A stretch of 12,173 bases of DNA. Source: Smithella sp. GTDB lineage: Bacteria > Desulfobacterota > Syntrophia > Syntrophales > Smithellaceae. The DNA lies in contig JAAZOZ010000133.1 in the NCBI GenBank assembly GCA_012797505.1, forward strand, positions 1 to 12,173, written 5' to 3'. A model generated the notes under the pieces. The model had not been told where the DNA came from. It worked only from the letters and a program-made list of their open reading frames with translations, and did not search any database. This document shows positions 1 through 7,024 of this stretch, piece by piece. Numbering within the stretch: the first letter of the stretch is position 1; every line of letters starts with the position of its first letter. Position numbers and translations under genes: made by a program.

Positions 1-20
1 ATAGGTATCTCTACGGGTAA

Positions 21-40
21 ATTCCCCGCTCCTTGGGGCG
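21..40. repeat. REP-like palindrome, copy 1
   Basis: A 20-base unit that matches the unit at 67-86 at 17 of 20 positions, 46 bases apart. It folds as a 6-bp stem (27-32 with 35-40, one T-G pair) around TT. Both copies are followed by a similar A/T-rich tail (41-50 and 91-100). It lies beyond the 3' end of the leftward Nudix gene. It may belong to a dispersed extragenic palindrome family, which cannot be tested inside this window. Confidence 0.5.
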
Positions 41-66
41 AAATTATTAAAGGGTTTCCTTCTACA

Positions 67-89
67 ATACCCCGCTGCTTGCGGCGGGG
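67..89. repeat. REP-like palindrome, copy 2
   Basis: A 9-bp stem (70-78 with 81-89, one T-G wobble) around TT, in the same register as copy 1 but with a longer GC arm. Two of the three differences from copy 1 are the two partners of one base pair (C31-G36 there, G77-C82 here), so pairing is kept. On the leftward transcript it could also help end transcription of the Nudix unit, but no strong T run follows. I see nothing else recognisable in 90-241. Confidence 0.55.
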
Positions 90-241
90 GAGTTTATTGA
101 GCGGACAAGGAAGAGGAAAGGCTGCAAAACGCTTCATCGGATTGTGTGACGGGGGGAATCGGGTTGCCGACGCGACTTCCCCAAAGTCCGGGTGAAGTAT
201 AGGCAGGGAAATCCGTATTGTCAAGATTTTCTGACTTGCGG

Positions 242-1138
242 TCAGGTTCCCTCGTGATCAAAACCCGTCCGCCAGAGGCCGTCCGTCATGAGGATGCGGG
301 ACGGCTCTTCCGGCCGGGCCGGTTGTTTGTATCTTTCGATGCCGTATTCCGGATCGTGAGGCAGTTTGATCATGTTTTCCCCCGGTTCGGGCAGGATGGG
401 ATAGATGGCCCGGCCGCGGGTTCCGGCAAAAAGGTCGTTGAGGCAGGCGTATCGGGCCAGCTCTTCCAGCGTTTTCAGGGTCGGCGGCATCAGCACGATT
501 TCCCGGCCGCGGTATCTGCGCAGAAACTCTTCGGGCTTTGCCCAGAGGCTGTCCGTCAGTTCGCCCTGATCGGTGGCGGCCGACTGGTCTTCCGGGAGCG
601 CGGCCAGAAAGAAACGGGTGCTGAAGCGTTTCGGCAGGAATTCCGGCGTGATCCAGTGGGCATAAGGCGCCAGCGCATCCAGGGGAAAGACCAGATTTTC
701 CAGCCGGGCCATCTCGCCCAGGGTGGTCCGGCCGGCGTTCAGTTCCCTGCGATAGGCGGTAAAACGAGCATTGCGCTCTTCCGAAGTCAGGTTCAGGGGG
801 CTTCCGTCCCGTGTTCGCGCCAGCAGGATGCCCGTTTCTTCAAAGGTTTCCCGGATGGCGCAGACAAAAAGGCTCTGCGCCGTTTCCGGGGAAAGGGTAT
901 CATCCTGCAGCAGCGCCCGCGGATCAAAGCCCGCCGGCATGGAAATACAGTTTTGGAGTTTTTCGTCCCGGTCGGCGTCCGCGATCTGTCCGCCCGGGAA
1001 AACATAGGCCTCCGCCATAAAAGACGAACGGCTGTGGCGGCGGGCCAGAAAAACATTCCAGGCGTCCGCGGGATGGCTTCGGACCAGAATGACCGTCGCC
1101 GACTCTTTGGGCACGGCAGGTTGTCCGGATGCGGCCAC
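242..1138 (-). CDS. Nudix hydrolase, NUDT19-like (putative CoA or nucleotide diphosphatase)
   Basis: The 298-residue product is a Nudix-fold pyrophosphohydrolase. The C-terminal half of the Nudix box is clear, RETFEETGI at residues 96-104, with the metal-binding glutamates. The glycine pair that should open the box is at residues 49-50, about 32 residues further upstream than the canonical spacing allows. An insertion inside the box, together with HWITPEFLPKRFSTRFF at residues 161-177, is typical of the NUDT19 group, whose mammalian member cleaves coenzyme A and acyl-CoA. The substrate here is inferred, not shown. The start is GTG at 1138, preceded by AAGGAG about six bases upstream. It lies 18 bases after the reductase stop, so the two are probably co-transcribed. 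It is probably cytoplasmic, as no signal peptide or membrane helix is seen. Confidence 0.85.
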   Translation of the reverse strand: MAASGQPAVPKESATVILVRSHPADAWNVFLARRHSRSSFMAEAYVFPGGQIADADRDEKLQNCISMPAGFDPRALLQDDTLSPETAQSLFVCAIRETFEETGILLARTRDGSPLNLTSEERNARFTAYRRELNAGRTTLGEMARLENLVFPLDALAPYAHWITPEFLPKRFSTRFFLAALPEDQSAATDQGELTDSLWAKPEEFLRRYRGREIVLMPPTLKTLEELARYACLNDLFAGTRGRAIYPILPEPGENMIKLPHDPEYGIERYKQPARPEEPSRILMTDGLWRTGFDHEGT

Positions 1139-1156
1139 GCTTTCTCCTTTTTCTCT

Positions 1157-1945
1157 TTATTTCGCGATCTGTCCGCCGTCCACGACCATGACGTGGCCGG
1201 TGATGAACTGCGACGCGTCGGAGGCCAGGAACACCGCCACGCCTTTCATGTCGTCGATTTCGCCGACGCGGCGCAGAGGAATTTCGTTAACGATGGCGTC
1301 GCGGATGGGTTTGAATTCCGGCTTGTCGATATAGGCCATCATATCCGTGTGGAAAAAGCCCGGCGCAATGGCGTTGACCCGGATTTTATAGGGCGCCAGC
1401 TTGACCGCGAGATTCATGGTCAGCAGGTTGATGGCCGCCTTGGTGGAGTTGTAGGGAACGGCCGGATGGGCTTCTTCGAGCGAGCCGCGGAAAGCCATAA
1501 CCGATGAGATATTGATAATGTTGCCGCCCCCCTGCTCCTTCATGATGCGGGCCACTTTCTGCGTCAGCACCCAGACGCCCCGCACGTTCACGTTGAACAC
1601 CTGGTCCCATTTTTCCAGCGGGAAATCCAGCGTGGGAGCGCCCCAGGTGGCCCCGGCGTTGTTGACCAGAATATCGATGCGGCCGAATTTGGCCACGGCT
1701 TCCTTCAGCATGGCTTCCACAGTGTCTTCCTTGGCCATATCGCAGGCAATGGCTGCGGCCTTCACTTTCTGGTTGGCCATGAGTTCGGCGGCGGTCGCCT
1801 CGAGATTTTTTATTTTGCGCGAGGTCAGAATAATATCGGCGCCCGCTTCCGCAAGTCCTGTGGCAATAAACTTGCCGATGCCTCTGCCGCCGCCTGTTAC
1901 CAGCGCCACTTTTCCTTTCAGTGAAAACATGTCTGTCAGTTTCAT
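1157..1945 (-). CDS. Short-chain dehydrogenase/reductase (SDR), NAD(P)-dependent
   Basis: A 262-residue classical SDR, the usual length for the family. The Rossmann cofactor motif TGGGRGIG is at residues 17-24, NNAG at 95-98, catalytic Ser148 in INISS, and YNSTK at 165-169 with Tyr165 and Lys169. Arg21, and Ser-Arg at 42-43 after the second strand, favour NADPH over NADH. The C-terminal SDR motif (FITGHVMVVDGG) is intact. It should reduce a carbonyl or oxidise an alcohol; the substrate cannot be read from sequence. FabG-like 3-oxoacyl reductases and gluconate 5-dehydrogenases look alike at this level. The ATG at 1945 is chosen over an upstream start because AAGGAGG sits five bases before it and the motif spacing is normal. 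It heads a two-gene unit with the Nudix gene and is divergent from the LysR gene. Confidence 0.93.
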   Translation of the reverse strand: MKLTDMFSLKGKVALVTGGGRGIGKFIATGLAEAGADIILTSRKIKNLEATAAELMANQKVKAAAIACDMAKEDTVEAMLKEAVAKFGRIDILVNNAGATWGAPTLDFPLEKWDQVFNVNVRGVWVLTQKVARIMKEQGGGNIINISSVMAFRGSLEEAHPAVPYNSTKAAINLLTMNLAVKLAPYKIRVNAIAPGFFHTDMMAYIDKPEFKPIRDAIVNEIPLRRVGEIDDMKGVAVFLASDASQFITGHVMVVDGGQIAK

Positions 1946-1950
1946 GGTTT

Positions 1951-1957
1951 CCTCCTT
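1951..1957 (-). promoter_or_regulatory. Ribosome binding site of the SDR gene
   Basis: AAGGAGG on the minus strand, five bases before the ATG at 1945. It rules out the in-frame extension up to 2107, which would add 54 residues with no family match. Confidence 0.8.
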
Positions 1958-2007
1958 CGTAAAATAGGGTCCGCCGGATTTTCTCCGGAGACGTTTGAAT
2001 TTGACCT

Positions 2008-2041
2008 GCTGTTGCCTGATGAGATAGCTTTGGGCAACAGC
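2008..2041. promoter_or_regulatory. Perfect 9-bp inverted repeat, candidate LysR operator
   Basis: GCTGTTGCC at 2008-2016 is repeated as its exact reverse complement at 2033-2041 with a 16-base spacer. It sits between the divergent SDR and LysR genes, where regulators of this family usually bind. If the promoter at 2060-2087 is right, the repeat is just downstream of the leftward start point. It would then act as a roadblock site or as a stem-loop in the SDR leader, not as a classical activation site. A shorter palindrome (1974-1978 with 1984-1988) follows in the same leader. Confidence 0.5.
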
Positions 2042-2059
2042 TCGTTGAGAAAGAACCCT

Positions 2060-2087
2060 ATCATAAACCGTCAAGAGGCGTAACCAA
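2060..2087 (-). promoter_or_regulatory. Possible sigma70 promoter for the SDR-Nudix unit
   Basis: Read leftward, TTGGTT (2087-2082) and TATGAT (2065-2060) are 16 bases apart. The -10 matches consensus at five of six positions and the -35 is moderate. It predicts a start near 2053 and a leader of about 108 bases. Confidence 0.35.
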
Positions 2088-2166
2088 AATGTGAAAAAAG
2101 GATACAAAAAGAGTTCCGGCGACGTAGGCTTTGTGGATAAAGAATATTTATGTTATGGAGTTAACC

Positions 2167-3108
2167 ATGAAGGAAGACCGGCTGAAAAATTTGACCCTGC
2201 AGCAGATGGAAGCGCTGATTTTTCTGGTGGAAGAGCGAAGTTTCAGCCGCGCGGCCGGGCGCATGTTTCTGACGCAGCCGGCTATGACCAAGCATATCCG
2301 CAACGTGGAAGACTGTCTGGGCGTAAAGGTGGTCAACCGCGGCAGCGGCGGCGTTTCCCTGACGCCGGAGGGCAAAATTCTTTACGACGTCGCGCGAAGG
2401 ATCGTCCGTCTGCGCCGCGACGCAGCGGACAAAATTGATCAACTCCGAGAACAATCAGGCGGCGATGTTTATCTGTGCGCGAGCACGATTCCGGCCACCT
2501 ACATTCTGCCGCGCGCCATCAGCGCGTTCAAAAAGGAGCATCCCGATATCCGGATTTTTCTCAAAACGGAGGACAGCGAGGAAGTGATGAACATGGTGCT
2601 GGATCGGGAGGTGGAAATCGGCTGCATCGGGAAAAGCCCTCAAAACGCAAAACTGGCCGGCCAGCCCGTCTGGCATGACCGGCTGATTCTGGTGGTTGCC
2701 GCGGATCACCGCTGGGCAAAAAAGGGGTCTGTCTCCGTTTCCGAACTGATGGCGGAGCCTTTTGTTCTGCGGGAAAAAGGGTCGGCCACACGCGATGTTT
2801 TTGAATTGTATATGAAAGAACAAAAGGCCGTTCGCCTTGCGGACTTCAACATCTGCGGCGAACTGGGCAGCTCCGAGGCCATCAAGGAGGCGGTTCTGGC
2901 GGGTCTGGGCGTTTCCGTTTTGTCCGCGCACGCCGTGGCAAGAGAACTCGCTTCCGGGATGCTGCTCGAAATTCCGCTGGCGTCCTGCCGCATCGAACGC
3001 CGGTTTTATCTGATTTGCCTGAAGTCGTTTGAACCTCGCGCGCATCATAAAGCATTTTTTGATTTCCTGAAGCACTACAAGGTGGCTCCCGCGGGATTGA
3101 AAAGGTAA
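2167..3108 (+). CDS. LysR-type transcriptional regulator
   Basis: The 313-residue length is standard for LysR regulators. Residues 8-67 hold the winged helix-turn-helix, with the SFSRAA..MFLTQPAMTKHI recognition region at 25-44. From about residue 98 comes the periplasmic-binding-protein-like effector domain. STIPATYILP (107-116) and LREKGSATRD (201-210) resemble the ligand-contacting segments of the CysL/CbbR-like branch, which includes regulators annotated as sulfur- or selenium-metabolism linked; I do not assign a ligand. The ATG at 2167 is chosen because GGAG lies seven bases upstream, while a TTG at 2131 and an ATG at 2155 lack a good site. It is divergent from the SDR gene and so probably regulates it and itself. 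The 3' end runs into palindromes at 3141-3240. Confidence 0.93.
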   Translation: MKEDRLKNLTLQQMEALIFLVEERSFSRAAGRMFLTQPAMTKHIRNVEDCLGVKVVNRGSGGVSLTPEGKILYDVARRIVRLRRDAADKIDQLREQSGGDVYLCASTIPATYILPRAISAFKKEHPDIRIFLKTEDSEEVMNMVLDREVEIGCIGKSPQNAKLAGQPVWHDRLILVVAADHRWAKKGSVSVSELMAEPFVLREKGSATRDVFELYMKEQKAVRLADFNICGELGSSEAIKEAVLAGLGVSVLSAHAVARELASGMLLEIPLASCRIERRFYLICLKSFEPRAHHKAFFDFLKHYKVAPAGLKR

Positions 3109-3140
3109 TGAAATACACGGCGTGAGAACCACCTCTAAGA

Positions 3141-3186
3141 AGGCTGCCCGCGCAATAGCCGTATCGTTGCGCTTGCAGTGCAGCCT
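3141..3186. repeat. Nested palindrome after the LysR gene
   Basis: An outer 7-bp arm pair (3141-3147 with 3180-3186) encloses a perfect 6-bp pair, GCGCAA at 3150-3155 and TTGCGC at 3167-3172, around an 11-base loop. No T run follows directly. It may be a 3'-end stabilising fold working with the terminator just downstream. Confidence 0.5.
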
Positions 3187-3193
3187 CCTGGGT

Positions 3194-3240
3194 TGCGCGG
3201 CGTTTTCCCTCGAGCCGCCAGGGTGGCGCACAGTTTTTTT
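3194..3240 (+). terminator. Putative rho-independent terminator of the LysR gene
   Basis: TGCGCGGCG (3194-3202) pairs with CGCC (3216-3219) and GCGCA (3226-3230), with a 6-base bulge. A run of seven T at 3234-3240 follows three bases later. An alternative compact stem is 3214-3219 with 3222-3227. The last T is also the first base of the stop codon of the convergent gene. Confidence 0.5.
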
Positions 3241-3569
3241 CAGGCCAAAAGGAAAAGAGACGAGGGGAAGGTTTTGAAGAGCAGCTTCTTCACCTCTTCA
3301 AGCGTGGCCGGATCCGTAACCGGCTCCACCCGGCTTACAGAATGCCCCGACGCTTCATCCCTTTTGCAATGCCGGGAGACGATGAACCCGGGAACATAAA
3401 TGACACGGCACTCCACCGCACCGCAGCAGACGCTTCCGACGGTGGTTATCCCCTCGACATACAGAAGCTGCCGATTGCCGCAGGCCAGACATCCCTCGGC
3501 GCTCACCTTCAGGGTGACGGCCATGAAGCTGATTTCCCCGCCGCTGGGAACGTGAACGTATTCTTCCAT
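3240..3569 (-). CDS. Small cysteine-rich protein of unknown function
   Basis: I do not recognise this 109-residue product. Six cysteines stand at residues 27, 30, 48, 49, 54 and 68. The CxxC at 27-30 (GCLACGNRQ) and the CCGAVEC stretch (48-54) suggest a bound metal or a zinc-ribbon-like fold. Cys68 in RHCKRDE sits in a basic patch. The N-terminus has no signal peptide and no membrane helix, so the protein is probably cytoplasmic. The C-terminal third reads like a helix (residues 86-99). Support for a real gene is GGGAG five bases before the ATG, an open frame, and the convergent terminator-like structure at its 3' end. It stands alone between the LysR gene and the ATPase promoter. No function can be proposed from context. 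Confidence 0.6.
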   Translation of the reverse strand: MEEYVHVPSGGEISFMAVTLKVSAEGCLACGNRQLLYVEGITTVGSVCCGAVECRVIYVPGFIVSRHCKRDEASGHSVSRVEPVTDPATLEEVKKLLFKTFPSSLFLLA

Positions 3570-3702
3570 TTAAACTCCCGAAATAAAGTTTTTCTTTTTA
3601 CCCTGACCAGCCGCTTTGGCGCAAATCAAATCTTTGCACGGGGATGCGGTGCGGCAAGGTAAAATCGGAGCATCCTTATCCTTACATTTGTCTATATTTT
3701 CG

Positions 3703-3731
3703 TTGACATGTAAAATTTGAACCGTTATAAT
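3703..3731 (+). promoter_or_regulatory. Consensus sigma70 promoter of the V-type ATPase operon
   Basis: TTGACA at 3703-3708 and TATAAT at 3726-3731 match consensus at all twelve positions with the ideal 17-base spacer. The predicted start is near 3739. It lies 124 bases before the first ATPase gene and faces it, so strong housekeeping expression is likely unless the leader intervenes. Confidence 0.85.
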
Positions 3732-3738
3732 TTCAACC

Positions 3739-3862
3739 AACACAGCAAACACGCAAATCTCTCGGGCGCAAAGTCCAGCGGTACGGTTTTCATCCGGATC
3801 GATTCAGGCAGAAGAAAAAACAAACGTCAACTATTCAGCAGGCAAATCAGTGGGGTGCAGGC
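3739..3862 (+). promoter_or_regulatory. Structured 5' leader of the ATPase operon
   Basis: Predicted untranslated leader. GCAAA occurs three times close together (3745, 3753 and 3768). A hairpin follows at 3779-3801, seven pairs with one A-G mismatch and a 7-base loop, and then an A-rich stretch. GCAAAC ... GCGCAAAGTC recalls the conserved boxes of GEMM (c-di-GMP-I/cGAMP) riboswitches. However, the segment between the boxes does not form the expected hairpin, so I do not call a riboswitch. The ribosome site before 3863 is weak (GGGG at 3852-3855). Confidence 0.4.
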
Positions 3863-4171
3863 ATGGATGAATTGATCACCCGGATTGTTGCCATTGAAAG
3901 ACAGTGTTCTGCGGATGTCGAGCAGGTCCGGCAGGAGTATGCAAACAACATCGAGTCCCGCAAACAAAGTCTTGAAGATCAGAAAACCAGGGCGTTTGCC
4001 CAAATTACCGCCGCGGAGAAGCTCCGGCTGACAAAAGCAATGGAAGAAGCCAAAAGGCAGACCGAGGAGGCTTCTCTCGCTTTTCAAAGAGACTGCGAAA
4101 TTCCGTTTCAAAACCAGGTTCTGGCGCAAACCATCAAAGAAGAGATTATTTCCATCTTGTTCGAGGGTTAG
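3863..4171 (+). CDS. V/A-type ATPase peripheral stalk subunit (G/H family)
   Basis: A 102-residue, highly charged and almost wholly helical protein. Residues 10-80 are rich in Glu, Lys, Gln and Ala with heptad-like spacing, as expected for the long coiled coil that pairs with subunit E to form the peripheral stalk. The ending (IKEEIISILFEG) fits the short C-terminal segment that packs against E near the head. Subunits of this type are called AhaH in methanogens, NtpF in Enterococcus and G in Thermus, and about 100 residues is the normal size. Small coiled coils diverge fast, so the assignment leans on being first gene of a V-type operon, as in those systems. The stop is six bases before the next ATG. 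Confidence 0.75.
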   Translation: MDELITRIVAIERQCSADVEQVRQEYANNIESRKQSLEDQKTRAFAQITAAEKLRLTKAMEEAKRQTEEASLAFQRDCEIPFQNQVLAQTIKEEIISILFEG

Positions 4172-4177
4172 AAAAGG

Positions 4178-5128
4178 ATGCGAAATTACGCCGATGTGCC
4201 CAATATCCACACGCGGATATACGCCATGAAAAGCCGCCTCTTCTCCCTTCGGGATTATATCCTGATGATCCGTGAGCCGGAGACGCTGCCCGGACATGTC
4301 TCCGGAATTCAGGATCCGATACAGGCCAAGGAGAAGCTCTTCGAGGAACAGATTGCGCCGATCTTCCCTCTGGTCGCGGCCCATGAAAAATATACGCCGT
4401 TTTTTATCGCCCATCTCCGCCAGTATGAGGCGCACAACGCCAAGATTCTTCTGGCGACGGCGGCGGGCCATCACAGTTTCCGCCAGTGGTACAATATCGG
4501 TCCCTTTGCTGCACTGGACAGGGGGCTGCTGGAAGAGCGGCTGTCGCTTGACGACGTCAAAACCCTTCTGGCCGGCATTTATCAGGACGAGACGTTCAGG
4601 GCCATTTCCGGCTACCGGCAGCTGGTGGTTCACCTGGATGACTGCACCGCCCGGAATCTTTACCGATCCGCCGAATTGCTTGTCGGTTCCGCCGCCGCGG
4701 AATTTCGCGAAATGATGCTCAAAAGGCTGGCCGTGATGACGCTGATCTGGTCGTACCGGCTCGGCGTGCATCACCGCCTCCCGCAGGAAAAAGTCCGGTT
4801 CTACATGGATAAGTTTCAGGCGCTTTACGGAGGCAGCGCCTGGTACCGGGTCGGTCTGGAACAGGACGCGCTTTCGGCCTATCTCGAGCAGAAAAGGAAA
4901 GATACGGGGCAGGAACCCTCCGTCACGGAAGTCGAACATTATCTTGAACAGACCTACTACGCATGGATTTCCCGCGCGTTCCACCGGGATTTTCACTCCA
5001 TCTACTGCGTGGTCTCCTATCTGTGGCTTCTGTATTACCAGATTCGAAATCTTTTTCGAATCATCGACGGCCGGCGCTACGGGCTTGGCGCCGACGAGAT
5101 CATCCGCAGAATGATCTGTGAATCGTGA
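4178..5128 (+). CDS. V/A-type ATPase subunit C (AC39/d family)
   Basis: A 316-residue soluble protein of the funnel-shaped subunit that seats the D-F axle on the ring of K subunits. It starts with the family pattern of a tyrosine and charged helix (YADVPNIHTRIYAMKSRLFS). It ends with the most conserved segment, YYQIRNLFRIIDGRRYGLGADEI (about residues 287-309), equivalent to the RNL...I.G...GL..EEI signature of the family. The length is slightly short against the usual 330-350. The composition is alpha-helical and no membrane segment is needed. It lies between the stalk gene and subunit I, an unusual place for gene C. The stop codon overlaps the region before the next start, so coupled translation is likely. 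Confidence 0.85.
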   Translation: MRNYADVPNIHTRIYAMKSRLFSLRDYILMIREPETLPGHVSGIQDPIQAKEKLFEEQIAPIFPLVAAHEKYTPFFIAHLRQYEAHNAKILLATAAGHHSFRQWYNIGPFAALDRGLLEERLSLDDVKTLLAGIYQDETFRAISGYRQLVVHLDDCTARNLYRSAELLVGSAAAEFREMMLKRLAVMTLIWSYRLGVHHRLPQEKVRFYMDKFQALYGGSAWYRVGLEQDALSAYLEQKRKDTGQEPSVTEVEHYLEQTYYAWISRAFHRDFHSIYCVVSYLWLLYYQIRNLFRIIDGRRYGLGADEIIRRMICES

Positions 5129-5130
5129 GG
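5127..5130 (+). promoter_or_regulatory. Ribosome binding site deciding the subunit I start
   Basis: GAGG six bases before the ATG at 5137. The alternative GTG at 5125, overlapping the subunit C stop, has no visible site upstream. Confidence 0.55.
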
Positions 5131-5136
5131 TCGGGT

Positions 5137-7023
5137 ATGTTTGTAAAATCGGATATCCGGAAAATAACGATCGCTTTCGACAAAGAACATCAGCGCAGGG
5201 TTTATCTTGCGCTGGGGAAGGCGGGACTCGTTCATCTTGCCCGTTTTCACGAGAAAGATTCCTTGGCGGACGGAGGACTGCAGGGCGAGGAGTCGCTGAC
5301 CCGCGAGATCCTTTCGGCAACCGCTTATACTCTTGCCGCCCTGCATCTGGAGCCGGATGAGCGCGGAGGGGAGGCCAGGCTGGTGAATACGGCGCAGGAT
5401 GAAGCGGAGGCTTCCGGCGTGAAAAGAAAGCTGGAGCGCGCGCTGCGGCTTCAGACAAAAATCCGGGATCAGCGGGAAATTCTGGCACGGGACATTGAAT
5501 ACGCCCGGGCGCTGGAGCGCATGGGCATCGACGCGGAAATGCTGAAAAAACCGGGCATTCTTCAAACGGTCTTCGGGACGGTGGAACAGACCGACTGGCT
5601 GGTTCCGTCCGACGAGCGTTTTATGATCGTCAGGACGGGACGCTTTGTGTTCGGGATGGCCCTGCCGGCTTTTGCCGCCGACATGATGCAGTTTCTGAAG
5701 GAAAACGGATTTGCCGACCAAGCGAAGGATGTCCGGACTATTTCTTCCGCTGCGCTGGAAAAGCGCGCGGATATTTTGCGGCGGCGTCTTGCGGCGCTGG
5801 ATGCCTACGTCAACCGCCTGAAAGAGGAAAAAGGAGAGTTTCTCCGGCGGATGAACGCCGATTACCGGGCCTATGAGGAAGTCCTCAAAGCCATACGCCT
5901 GTCCGTGATTTCATCGCGGGCCATGTTTCTCACGGGGTGGGTGGACGCAAAGGAAAAGGCAATCCTCATGGAAATCATGAAGGAGGTTTGCGGCGGCGGG
6001 TTTGTCGTGTCGGAGCAGAAGGACGCCAACGCCCCTGTCCGATTGAGAAACCTGTGGCTGTTCCGGCCCTTTGAGCTGCTCGTCAAAACCATGGGGATGC
6101 CCTCTTCAAACGAGCTGGATCCCACGCCGCTTGCGGCCGTTACCTATGTCATGATGTTCGGACTGATGTTCGGCGATCTCGGCCAGGGCATCGTGCTGAT
6201 GCTGTGCGGCTGGCTGCTGAAAAAATTCGGTCAGAAGAAAGCCCGCGAAGAACTGGCCCAGGCGGGAGGTATTCTTCTGGCCTGCGGCGGCTCGGCGGCC
6301 GTCTGCGGTCTGCTGTACGGCAGTGTTTTTTCCAGCGAGCACCTCCTGCCCGCTCTGTGGTTTCACCCCACGGCTCAGATCATGCGCCTGTTTTTCTTCA
6401 CCATCATGATGGGCGTGGTGTTTATCCTGGTCGGCCTTTGCCTCAACATCATCAACAGTTTTGTCAATGCGGATTATTCCGAAGCCCTCCTGGAGAAGCG
6501 GGGGCTGGCCATCCTCGTCGTTTACGCGGCTGCCGTCGTATTCGTCCTGCAGTACCTGAAGACCGGTCAGCCTCCCGCCTTATGGGCGCTGGGGATTTTT
6601 ATGGTCCTTCCCCTGATGATCTTTTCGCTGCGCGGCCTGCTGGGTGTGTTGTTTTTGGAAAAAGCCAAACCGCACAGCCCATCGGAATACATCGTTGAAA
6701 CCATCATGGAGGTGGTGGAGATTGCGCTGGGTCTTTTTGCCAATACCATTTCCTTTATCCGCGTGGGCGCCTTTGCGCTTTCGCACGCGGGCTTGAGCAT
6801 TGTCACCTATACGCTTGCGGGGATGGCCGACCCGTCCCTGAAATCCGTAGGCGCCGTCATCATCATCGTGTGCGGCAATATTTTCATCATCGGCTTCGAG
6901 GGACTGATTTGCGGTATTCAGTCCTTGCGTCTCGAATATTACGAGTTTTTCAGCAAGTTTTTCAAGGGAGACGGGGTGGTCTTTTCCCCGTTTACGTTAC
7001 CGGCAAAAGCATCGGAGGTGTGA
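5137..7023 (+). CDS. atpI: V/A-type ATPase membrane subunit I (a subunit)
   Basis: The 628-residue product is the stator membrane subunit that carries the ion half-channels. Residues 1 to about 330 are the cytoplasmic arm, which binds the peripheral stalks, and start with the ferredoxin-like N-terminal fold (IRKITIAFDKEH). From there to the end are about seven or eight membrane helices. MMFGLMFGDLGQG (339-351) marks the first. The essential arginine, Arg542 in SFIRVGAFALSHAG, is present; it faces the ring glutamate. The conserved C-terminal end is RLEYYEFFSKFF..DG..FSPF. Length and topology are normal and no key residue is missing. The stop is one base before the subunit K ATG, with GGAGG for K inside this gene's end. 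Confidence 0.95.
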   Translation: MFVKSDIRKITIAFDKEHQRRVYLALGKAGLVHLARFHEKDSLADGGLQGEESLTREILSATAYTLAALHLEPDERGGEARLVNTAQDEAEASGVKRKLERALRLQTKIRDQREILARDIEYARALERMGIDAEMLKKPGILQTVFGTVEQTDWLVPSDERFMIVRTGRFVFGMALPAFAADMMQFLKENGFADQAKDVRTISSAALEKRADILRRRLAALDAYVNRLKEEKGEFLRRMNADYRAYEEVLKAIRLSVISSRAMFLTGWVDAKEKAILMEIMKEVCGGGFVVSEQKDANAPVRLRNLWLFRPFELLVKTMGMPSSNELDPTPLAAVTYVMMFGLMFGDLGQGIVLMLCGWLLKKFGQKKAREELAQAGGILLACGGSAAVCGLLYGSVFSSEHLLPALWFHPTAQIMRLFFFTIMMGVVFILVGLCLNIINSFVNADYSEALLEKRGLAILVVYAAAVVFVLQYLKTGQPPALWALGIFMVLPLMIFSLRGLLGVLFLEKAKPHSPSEYIVETIMEVVEIALGLFANTISFIRVGAFALSHAGLSIVTYTLAGMADPSLKSVGAVIIIVCGNIFIIGFEGLICGIQSLRLEYYEFFSKFFKGDGVVFSPFTLPAKASEV

Positions 7024-7024
7024 A

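Noticed and set aside
21..89. CRISPR array
   Set aside because: Only two imperfect palindromic units 46 bases apart, with no further regularly spaced copies.
218..1507. Long rightward open frame of 429 codons
   Set aside because: It is antisense to the Nudix and SDR genes, is Arg/Gly/Phe-rich with no family motif, and arises from GC-rich third positions of the real genes.
1946..2107. N-terminal extension of the SDR by 54 residues
   Set aside because: The ATG at 1945 has an ideal ribosome site and normal motif spacing; the extension crosses the operator-like repeat and the candidate promoter.
3570..3752. 60-codon leftward frame before the cysteine-rich gene
   Set aside because: It covers the consensus ATPase promoter, starts with GTG with only a weak ribosome site, and has no recognisable motif.
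3739..3810. Definite c-di-GMP-I or cGAMP riboswitch call
   Set aside because: Box-like sequences are present, but the hairpin between them and the closing stem do not form by eye; kept only as a finding to test.
3827..5488. Leftward open frame of 553 codons
   Set aside because: Antisense to the stalk, C and I genes, which have strong family signatures; it also crosses gene boundaries.
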